DNA from: Acidobacteriaceae bacterium
Lineage (GTDB): Bacteria > Acidobacteriota > Terriglobia > Terriglobales > Acidobacteriaceae
NCBI GenBank assembly: GCA_003140705.1
Contig: PLKU01000500.1
Span: forward strand, 15,421 to 22,271
DNA length: 6,851 nt
Direction: 5' to 3'
Shown: positions 1 to 5,529 of the stretch, in pieces
Position numbering within the stretch: the first letter of the stretch is position 1
Layout: each line of letters starts with the position of its first letter
Notes under the pieces: generated by a model
Seen by the model: the letters and a program-made list of their open reading frames with translations, nothing else
The model's database searches: none
What the model was told of the DNA's origin: nothing
Program-made: the position numbers and the translations under genes

Positions 1-293
1 CCAAACTGTTCGGCCTCTTTCCGCGCAAAGGCGCGATCGCCGTCGGCTCGGATGCTGACCTGGTCATCTATGACACCGAGTATCGCGGCACCATCTCTGC
101 GAAAGCGCAGCACACCAACAATGACTACAACGGATTTGAAGGTTTCACCATCGAGGGCCGTCCTTCCGTGGTCACCGTGCGCGGCAAGGTGCAGGTGCGC
201 GATGGAGTCTTTGTCGGTGAGCCAGGACGAGGACAGATGATCCGCCGCAAGCCGCATCATGCCGCGCAACAGGCGGTGAATCATGCCGCTTGA
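1..293 (+). CDS. hydA: Dihydropyrimidinase / D-hydantoinase, C-terminal end (5' truncated by window)
   Basis: The reading frame (codons starting at base 3) is open from the window edge to TGA 291-293, giving the last 96 residues of a cyclic amidohydrolase. It opens with KLFGLFPRKGAIAVGSDADL, which matches the C-terminal composite beta domain of dihydropyrimidinases and hydantoinases (typically LFGLYPRKGTI.VGSDADLVI). It then has ISAKAQHTNNDYNGFEG, where the family has ISA..H..N.DYN.FEG, followed by the strand containing VRGKVQVRDG. The catalytic metal-binding core lies upstream, outside the window. The family opens dihydrouracil, dihydrothymine or 5-substituted hydantoins to N-carbamoyl amino acids in the cytosol. 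The stop lies inside the next gene (11-bp overlap), so the two are probably co-translated. The downstream amidohydrolase and semialdehyde dehydrogenase favour the dihydropyrimidine substrate over a hydantoin, but that is inferred from context. Confidence 0.88.
   Translation, partial: KLFGLFPRKGAIAVGSDADLVIYDTEYRGTISAKAQHTNNDYNGFEGFTIEGRPSVVTVRGKVQVRDGVFVGEPGRGQMIRRKPHHAAQQAVNHAA
271..279 (+). promoter_or_regulatory. Strong ribosome-binding site for the M20 amidohydrolase
   Basis: The bases AGGCGGTGA at 271-279 differ at one position from the full anti-Shine-Dalgarno complement AGGAGGTGA and end 3 nt before ATG 283. The site lies inside the last codons of the upstream dihydropyrimidinase. It supports 283 as the start and points to translational coupling. 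Confidence 0.6.
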
Positions 294-1524
294 CGCCAAA
301 GATGCCATCGAATTGCTCAAGGAGCTGCGCTCCCTTACCGCCGACGAAAACGGCGCGCAACGAGTTGCCTGGACGCCCATCTGGCTCAAGGCACGCGAGT
401 GGTTCCAGTCCAAACTGCGCACACTTCCCATCGAGCACCATCTCGACTCTGCCGGCAACAGTTGGACCACCCTCCCTGGCGCTTCTGATAAGACACTGAT
501 CCTCGGCAGTCACCTTGACTCCGTTCCCAATGGCGGCTGGCTCGATGGCTGTCTCGGCGTCATCGGCGCGTTCGCCGTGCTTCGCCGCATTGCCGAGGAG
601 TACAACGGCAAACCGCCCATTACTGTCCGCCTCGTCGACTGGGCCGATGAGGAGGGCGCGCGCTTCGGCCGCAGCCTCTTCGGATCGTCCGCATTCGCTG
701 GTACTGCAACGATCGATCAGGATCGCGGACGCACCGACGCGGCCGGCATTCGCCTTGAAGATGCGCTGGCCAATTGCGGCGTCTCGATCGATTCCATCGG
801 CGACGCGCAACGGGAGCGGAAGAACGCCGCAGCCTATCTTGAGCTGCATATCGAGCAGGGCCCCGTGCTTGAGAGAATGGGCTTTCCGCTCGGCGCGGTG
901 CTTGGCACCAAGGGCGTCGAGCGCCATGCCATCACCTTTCACGGCCAGGAAGCGCACTCCGGCTCCACACCCATGAATGCGCGCCGCGATGCCTTGGCTG
1001 CCGCCGCAAAGCTCGCTCTTGAGATTCGCCCCATCGCCATGAAGCATCCTGACGCCGTCTGCACCATCGGCAGCGTCAAGACCTTCCCGGGCATCGTCAC
1101 TGCTGTTGTTGGCCGTTGCGAAGCAACCCTCGACCAGCGCGACCTCAATGCCGACGTGCTCGCCGCAATTTATCGCGAGGCCCAGAATAAAAGTGCTCAA
1201 TTCGCAAAAGAGGAAGGCTGCACCGTGGAGTGGTCCCGCATCTGGAACATTGCCCCAGAGCCATTTCACCCCGCATTGATCGAACGCTGCGAAGAAGCAA
1301 TTCGCGAAACAGCCGGCCGCACCCATCGCTTGCCTTCCGGCCCGTTGCACGATGCAGCTGAAGTCTCGCGATCCGGCATTCCGACAACCATGCTCTTTGT
1401 GCAATCGCTCAAAGGCATCAGCCACAATAAGATTGAAGATACACAGGAAGACCATCTGCAGCTTGCCATGACGGCGTTCGACAAGCTGGCATCGAAAACG
1501 ATCGATTGGATACGAACGTCCTGA
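283..1524 (+). CDS. M20-family Zn-dependent N-carbamoyl amidohydrolase (probable beta-ureidopropionase)
   Basis: This 413-residue protein has the usual length and motif order of the allantoate amidohydrolase / N-carbamoyl-L-amino acid hydrolase / bacterial beta-ureidopropionase family. Visible motifs: GSHLDSVPNGGWLDG (75-89; His77 metal ligand, Asp88 bridging ligand), DWADEEGARF (119-128; Glu123 general base, Glu124 ligand), ELHIEQGP (187-194; His189 ligand), QEAHSGSTPM (222-231; His225 in the dimerisation lid region), PSGPLHDA (351-358) and GISHNKIED (378-386; His381 ligand). The likely reaction is hydrolysis of N-carbamoyl-beta-alanine (or its 2-methyl form) to beta-alanine, CO2 and ammonia in the cytosol. 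It overlaps the dihydropyrimidinase by 11 bp and lies 15 bp ahead of the dehydrogenase. Motifs alone do not separate beta-ureidopropionase from an L-carbamoylase or allantoate hydrolase; the neighbours favour the first. All expected metal ligands are present, so it should be active. Confidence 0.9.
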   Translation: MPLDAKDAIELLKELRSLTADENGAQRVAWTPIWLKAREWFQSKLRTLPIEHHLDSAGNSWTTLPGASDKTLILGSHLDSVPNGGWLDGCLGVIGAFAVLRRIAEEYNGKPPITVRLVDWADEEGARFGRSLFGSSAFAGTATIDQDRGRTDAAGIRLEDALANCGVSIDSIGDAQRERKNAAAYLELHIEQGPVLERMGFPLGAVLGTKGVERHAITFHGQEAHSGSTPMNARRDALAAAAKLALEIRPIAMKHPDAVCTIGSVKTFPGIVTAVVGRCEATLDQRDLNADVLAAIYREAQNKSAQFAKEEGCTVEWSRIWNIAPEPFHPALIERCEEAIRETAGRTHRLPSGPLHDAAEVSRSGIPTTMLFVQSLKGISHNKIEDTQEDHLQLAMTAFDKLASKTIDWIRTS

Positions 1525-1530
1525 GGAGGT
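1524..1530 (+). promoter_or_regulatory. Consensus ribosome-binding site for mmsA
   Basis: AGGAGGT at 1524-1530 is a consensus Shine-Dalgarno sequence, 9 nt before ATG 1540. Its first base is the last base of the upstream TGA stop (1522-1524), so ribosomes ending the amidohydrolase finish on top of this site. It fixes the start at 1540 and argues for one operon. Confidence 0.75.
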
Positions 1531-1539
1531 TCCAAGATC

Positions 1540-3054
1540 ATGAGCGCATCAGAGACATTGACCCACACCGTGGTCTCTCATTGGATCGACGGGAAGTCGG
1601 ACGCGGCAACCTCCGGGCGCAGTGGCGCCGTGACGAACCCCGCTACCGGCGAAGTTATCGCCGAGGTAGGCTTCGCCTGCGTTGAGGATGTGGACCGCGC
1701 AGTTGCAGCCGCCAAAGCCGCAGCAGCCGAGTGGCGATCCACGCCCCTGTCACGCCGCGCCGAGGTCCTCTTCAATCTGCGCAACTTGATTGCCGAACAG
1801 CGCAACCGGCTCGCCACATTCATCAGCCTTGAAAACGGCAAGACCATGGCCGATTCGCTCGGCGAGGTCGCGCGCGGCCTTGAGAATGTAGAATTCGCCT
1901 GCGGCATTCCCAACTTGCTCAAGGGCGGATACACCGAGCAGGCCAGCCGCGGCGTCGACGTCTACCAGATTCGTCAGCCGCTTGGCGTCGTCGCCGGCAT
2001 CACGCCCTTCAACTTTCCCTGCATGGTCCCGCTCTGGATGCTGTCGAACGCCATCGCCTGCGGCAACACTTTCGTCCTCAAGCCCTCTGAAAAGGTCCCG
2101 TCCGCCAGCGTCTTCATTGCGGAGTTGGCCAAGCAGGCAGGCGTTCCCGACGGCGTTCTCAACCTGGTGCACGGCGACAAGGTTGCCGTGGATCGGCTGC
2201 TCGCGCATCCTGACATCAAGGCCATCAGCTTTGTCGGTTCAACGCCCGTGGCCCGCTACATCTATGAGACGGCCACTCGCAACGGCAAGCGCGTCCAAGC
2301 CCTGGGTGGCGCCAAGAATCACATGCTTGTGCTGCCCGACGCTGACATTCCCATGGCCGCTGACGCAGCGGTGTCCGCCGCCTATGGCGCGGCCGGCGAG
2401 CGCTGCATGGCCATCTCCGTCGTGCTCGCAGTCGGCGATGTGGCCGATCCCCTCATCGCTGCCATCCGCGAGCGGATCGCTCGCATCAAGGTGGGTCCCG
2501 GCTCAGAGCCCTCCAGCGAGATGGGCCCGCTCATCACCCGCGAGCATCGCGATCGCGTCGCCTCCCACCTGGACACTGCAGTGGCTGAAGGCGCAATCCT
2601 CGCAGTCGACGGCCGCCTCGATCCAGCAATGAAGACCAACGGATTCTTTCTCGGGCCTTCGATCATCGACAACGCAAAGCCTGGCATGGCTTGTTACGAC
2701 AAAGAGATCTTTGGCCCCGTGCTCAGCATCGTCCGCGTCGCCAGCTATGCTGAGGCTCTTCGCCTGATCAACGACAATCCCTTCGGCAATGGAACCGCCA
2801 TCTTTACGCAAAACGGCGGCGCGGCGCGCCAGTTTCAATTCGATGTTGAGGTGGGCATGGTCGGGATCAACGTGCCCATTCCCGTTCCCGTTTCCTATTA
2901 CAGCTTCGGCGGCTGGAAGTCTTCGCTCTTCGGCGACCTCCACATGTACGGCCCGGAAGGCATTCAGTTTTACACTCGCTCCAAAGTCGTCACCAGCCGC
3001 TGGCCCGATCCGAGCGCCAGCAAAGTGGACCTGGGCTTCCCGCAGGTCCGCTAG
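1540..3054 (+). CDS. mmsA: CoA-acylating (methyl)malonate-semialdehyde dehydrogenase
   Basis: The 504-residue protein belongs to the aldehyde dehydrogenase superfamily and has the full length of the MmsA/IolA branch. It shows the N-terminal entry HWIDGKS (14-20), the NAD-domain segment GVVAGITPFNFPCMVP (149-164; Asn158 is the oxyanion-hole Asn), VLKPSEK (179-185), FVGST (231-235) and the catalytic segment GERCM (286-290; Cys289). ALGGAKNH (254-261) replaces the ELGGK motif of ordinary aldehyde dehydrogenases. Absence of that general-base Glu and an Arg (Arg288) directly before the catalytic Cys are hallmarks of the CoA-dependent MMSDH group. EIFGPVLS (389-396) and the C-terminal YSFGGWKSSLFGD (454-466) complete the fold. 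The enzyme converts malonate semialdehyde to acetyl-CoA, or methylmalonate semialdehyde to propionyl-CoA, with NAD+, CoA and loss of CO2. Behind the two pyrimidine-ring hydrolases it would finish uracil/thymine breakdown after a transaminase. A role in valine or inositol catabolism is possible for the family, but the context points to pyrimidines. Confidence 0.93.
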   Translation: MSASETLTHTVVSHWIDGKSDAATSGRSGAVTNPATGEVIAEVGFACVEDVDRAVAAAKAAAAEWRSTPLSRRAEVLFNLRNLIAEQRNRLATFISLENGKTMADSLGEVARGLENVEFACGIPNLLKGGYTEQASRGVDVYQIRQPLGVVAGITPFNFPCMVPLWMLSNAIACGNTFVLKPSEKVPSASVFIAELAKQAGVPDGVLNLVHGDKVAVDRLLAHPDIKAISFVGSTPVARYIYETATRNGKRVQALGGAKNHMLVLPDADIPMAADAAVSAAYGAAGERCMAISVVLAVGDVADPLIAAIRERIARIKVGPGSEPSSEMGPLITREHRDRVASHLDTAVAEGAILAVDGRLDPAMKTNGFFLGPSIIDNAKPGMACYDKEIFGPVLSIVRVASYAEALRLINDNPFGNGTAIFTQNGGAARQFQFDVEVGMVGINVPIPVPVSYYSFGGWKSSLFGDLHMYGPEGIQFYTRSKVVTSRWPDPSASKVDLGFPQVR

Positions 3055-3060
3055 CTTAGG

Positions 3061-4473
3061 CTACGCTGCCTCCTCCGCAGCGCCGGAGGAGGCAGGCACG
3101 CTCGCCTTCATGAGCACCAGGTACGCCGCTCCCGCCGTAAAGAACCCCACAAACCACGCGTAGTCATACAGGAAGTGCAGCGAACTCACGCCCAGGCCAA
3201 TCAGCGCGAGCCCCACGCCCAGCACCAGCGCTGTTACCGCACGCGGGTTGATGCCCTTTGAATAGTGGTACGCCCCCTCGCGATGATAGAGCGAATTCAC
3301 ATCAAGCTCGGTCTTGCGAATCAAGAAGTAATCGCACACCATGATCCCCGCTACCGGCCCCAACAGTCCCGAGTATCCCACCAGCCATCCAAATATGTAG
3401 TTGTCCGGCGTGGCCAGCAGCTTCCATGGACACATCGCCAGCCCAAGAAAGCCCGTAATCAATCCGCCCGTCCGAAAACTGATCAGCCTCGGATACAGGT
3501 TTGAAAAATCGTTGGAGGGCGAAACCACGTTGGCCCCGATGTTCACGTTCAGCGTGGCCACAAGAATGGCGATGAGCGCAAAGAATGCAACGACAGGCTG
3601 ATGAAATGCGCCCATCAGCACAATCGGATTCCAGATGGGATGGCCGAAGAGCACCGCAGAAGCTGACGTCACAGAGATGCCCACAAAGGTATACAGCGTC
3701 ATGGCCACCGGCAATCCAAACGCCTGCCCCCAGGCCTGCGATGTTTGAGACTTTGAGTAGCGCGTAAAGTCGGGAATATTCAGCGCGAGCGTCGCCCAGT
3801 AGCCCACCATCGCCGTCAATGAAGGAAAGAAGACCGCAAGAAACGCGCCCGTCGAATGAAACTGGCTCGGCGTCGACAGCATTGAGCCAAAGCTCCCCGC
3901 CTTATTACGCACCCAGATCAACAGTGCCGCGGCCATCACAAACATGAAGGGCGCGCCGAAGGCCTGCAGGTGCCTGATCGACTCAACGCCGCGCCACACC
4001 ACAACCATGTTCAGCAGCCAGAAGCCCAGAAAGCACGCCCACAGTACGCCCTCTAGCGCAGCAAATGATGGCCAGATTACCGCAAGCATCGAGTGAATCG
4101 CCGTGCCGCCGATCCACGACTGAATCCCGAACCATCCGCACGCCACAATCGCGCGCAAAATCGCGGGCACATTCGCGCCCCGCGTCCCAAACGAAGCCCG
4201 CACCAGCACCGGAAACGGAATCCCGTACTTCGCGCCCGCATGCGCATTCAGCAGCATGGGAATCAACACAATGAGATTCCCCAGCAACACCGTGGCCAGC
4301 GCCTGCTTCCAATCCATGCCCTTGGCGATCAATGACGACGCAAGCTGATAGGTCGTCACCTCCATCGACATCGAGAACCACAGGGCAATGTAGTTGTACG
4401 TGCCCCATGTCCGCTGCGCCCGCGTAGTCGGGGCCAAGTCGCGGTTCGAGAGTGACGGGTCAACAGCGCTCAC
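3061..4473 (-). CDS. NCS1-family nucleobase/hydantoin:cation symporter
   Basis: The protein has 470 residues with about 12 hydrophobic segments, the size and topology of NCS1 permeases (Mhp1, PucI, CodB). Family signatures include LWFSMSMEVTTYQLAS in TM1 (31-46), WFGIQSWIGG (114-123; Trp114 and Gln118 align with the Mhp1 substrate residues Trp117 and Gln121), LNIPDFTRYS (231-240, the NCS1 hallmark; Trp226 just before it aligns with Mhp1 Trp220), NIGANVVSPSNDFSNL in TM8 (311-326; Asn315 aligns with Asn318), and GPVAGIMVCDYFLIRK (372-387). The start is a GTG (complement of 4471-4473) behind a strong Shine-Dalgarno site. It is convergent with the pyrimidine operon, with 6 bp between stops, so it must have its own promoter to the right. 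Import of uracil, thymine, dihydropyrimidine or hydantoin across the inner membrane is the likely role; the exact substrate cannot be read from sequence. Confidence 0.9.
   Translation of the reverse strand: MSAVDPSLSNRDLAPTTRAQRTWGTYNYIALWFSMSMEVTTYQLASSLIAKGMDWKQALATVLLGNLIVLIPMLLNAHAGAKYGIPFPVLVRASFGTRGANVPAILRAIVACGWFGIQSWIGGTAIHSMLAVIWPSFAALEGVLWACFLGFWLLNMVVVWRGVESIRHLQAFGAPFMFVMAAALLIWVRNKAGSFGSMLSTPSQFHSTGAFLAVFFPSLTAMVGYWATLALNIPDFTRYSKSQTSQAWGQAFGLPVAMTLYTFVGISVTSASAVLFGHPIWNPIVLMGAFHQPVVAFFALIAILVATLNVNIGANVVSPSNDFSNLYPRLISFRTGGLITGFLGLAMCPWKLLATPDNYIFGWLVGYSGLLGPVAGIMVCDYFLIRKTELDVNSLYHREGAYHYSKGINPRAVTALVLGVGLALIGLGVSSLHFLYDYAWFVGFFTAGAAYLVLMKASVPASSGAAEEAA
3066..3095. terminator. 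Perfect 12-bp stem-loop at convergent junction, possible bidirectional terminator
   Basis: The arm ctgcctcctccg (3066-3077) is an exact inverted repeat of cggaggaggcag (3084-3095), separated by a 6-nt loop (cagcgc). It begins 11 nt after the mmsA stop and lies inside the last codons of the convergent transporter gene, so it would be present in both transcripts. The stem is very GC-rich, but no T-run follows it on either strand. It is therefore not a classic intrinsic terminator. It could still act as a transcript-end or mRNA-stabilising hairpin. Confidence 0.4.
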
Positions 4474-4964
4474 GGCTCCTCCTCTGCGATAAACGACAAA
4501 CTTGTCCCAGTGCTTTGAGGGAAGTGGCCAGACAGCAGAGACTCATTCAATCCCAGAAAAATCGCCCCATCCCGCCGCCGGTTGATTGATTTTACACTGC
4601 GGCCGCATTGTATTTCGCTACTGCAGAATTCCCTCACTTCGGCTCAACGTGCCGTCCCATGCATCCACCGGGCGTTTCCTAGATTCACCCAATGACCAGC
4701 GCTTCTCGAGTCCGACAAGCCACTTCGTCAGCATTCATGCCTGTATTGCCACTTGCCACAAACTCGCGGCTCAAACCGCCCGATGAACAATGTATCCCGC
4801 TGTCTGCTACAGGCCCGCGAGATAGTGGATATGCGACAAGCCAGATTCAGCATTCGGAGGTGCCGAGGTCGCCCAGTTGTATTCCGGTGGAACCAACGTT
4901 GCTACAAGGCGCTCCAGGCTTGAGACAGGAGTGAAATCCGCGTCATGAGGATGCATTCAGGGCA
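4474..4964. other. Gene-poor region upstream of the NCS1 transporter
   Basis: Apart from the transporter's ribosome-binding site, I find no gene I can support in these roughly 490 bases on either strand. Short open frames exist (for example 4586-4786, 4692-4934 and 4783-4923, +), but they have no recognisable domain or convincing start signal. The stretch looks less GC-rich than its neighbours. It must hold the minus-strand promoter of the transporter; I could not pick out a convincing -35/-10 pair. A 10-bp palindrome, tgcggccgca, lies at 4598-4607. Because a broken receiver gene follows directly, part of this stretch may be decayed coding sequence. Confidence 0.5.
4478..4483 (-). promoter_or_regulatory. 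Ribosome-binding site setting the GTG start of the NCS1 transporter
   Basis: Read on the minus strand, AGGAGG (complement of 4478-4483) lies 4 nt before the GTG at 4473-4471, inside a longer agaggaggag purine run. This close match supports the GTG start over any downstream in-frame ATG, the first of which lie within TM1 and would cut it. Confidence 0.65.
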
Positions 4965-5309
4965 ATGACAATTCTCGTCGTCGATGACTCGGTAACCATG
5001 CGCATGAGCCTCAAGACCACTCTGTCGATGAGCGGCTTTCTCGTGGAGACCGCAAACCATGGTCAGGCCGCGCCGGAAAGGTTGAAGTCAGGAATCAAAC
5101 CCAATCTGATCATCACGGATGTCAACATGCACCTGCAGTACCTGATGGAAAAGCCTTATGACCCTGGCTGGGACGGATGCCTCGAACGAACCTTCCCACA
5201 AATCCTTGCGGACCACCTGAAAACCTACAGAATGAGAAGCCAGACGCTCACCCAACCTTGCCGTATCGGGAGAAGGACCCACCAGCGACCAAAGCAGGCC
5301 TGCCATTGA
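4965..5309 (+). pseudogene. CheY-like response-regulator receiver remnant, truncated after the phospho-acceptor Asp
   Basis: Residues 1-55 (bases 4965-5129) are a clear receiver-domain N-terminus. MTILVVDDSVTMRMSL has the acidic pair Asp7/Asp8 after beta-1. GFLVETANHGQAA covers beta-2 and the start of alpha-2. PNLIITDVNM (46-55) is beta-3 with the phospho-acceptor Asp52. A normal domain would continue PxMDG, then beta-4 with the conserved Thr/Ser and beta-5 with the conserved Lys, for about 120 residues. Instead, from base 5130 the frame runs through about 59 residues with no receiver character, rich in Arg, Gln and Thr, to TGA at 5307-5309. A Pro at position 37, where alpha-2 usually has Leu, is also unfavourable. 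The start has only weak Shine-Dalgarno candidates (gagga at 4947-4951, aggg at 4959-4962). The intact half resembles single-domain CheY/PilG-type regulators of chemotaxis or twitching systems. Without beta-4, beta-5 and the Lys it cannot form a working phospho-receiver, so I call it a pseudogene or deletion remnant. A novel short protein is a less likely alternative. Confidence 0.75.
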
Positions 5310-5529
5310 GTTGTTCTGAGGTCTGAAACAGCCAGATACAGCCCCCCATGGACGTCGCTCTTCGTTCGGGGCACGGCTGCTCCTGCAAGATCCCGGCAAG
5401 AGGACTACATTGTTATTGGGTGATTTTGTTCCAATCCAGATCCAGAATTCGACAGCGGTCACCCATTTCAAGCGCTCCACCGAGCCTGGATCTCTCAGCA
5501 GCAAAGAATCAGCACGTTGGGGTAGAGAA
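5310..5529 (+). other. Short non-coding or decayed stretch before the UPF0182 gene
   Basis: No recognisable product on either strand. The UPF0182 frame is open leftward to TGA 5317-5319, but residues translated from 5320-5529 have no family or membrane character. An open frame from ATG 5348 lies in a different frame and runs on as a shadow of the UPF0182 gene. A 10-bp palindrome gcaggcctgc lies just left, at 5294-5303. The stretch presumably contains the promoter for the downstream gene; no convincing hexamers are seen. Confidence 0.4.

Noticed and set aside
172..1455. 427-residue open frame on the minus strand opposite the amidohydrolase
   Set aside because: It is antisense to a gene with all M20 motifs intact, has no recognisable domain, and is the kind of long shadow frame expected in GC-rich coding sequence.
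4495..4506. Dyad gacaa-ac-ttgtc about 22 nt upstream of the transporter GTG, as a possible operator
   Set aside because: Five-base arms with a 2-nt spacer arise often by chance in a region this size, and no regulator gene is nearby to suggest a matching site.
4598..4607. Palindrome tgcggccgca as a possible regulatory site
   Set aside because: A single short GC palindrome without a second copy or a promoter beside it; not distinguishable from chance.
4586..4615. Possible sigma-70 promoter around ttgattgattttacac...tgtatt
   Set aside because: The TTGATT to TGTATT spacing is about 21 bp, too long for a good promoter, and on the opposite strand the TAAAAT-like hexamer has no adequate -35 partner.
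4783..4923. 46-residue Arg/Cys-rich small open frame on the + strand
   Set aside because: No good ribosome-binding site and no family resemblance; frames this short are expected by chance in 490 bases.
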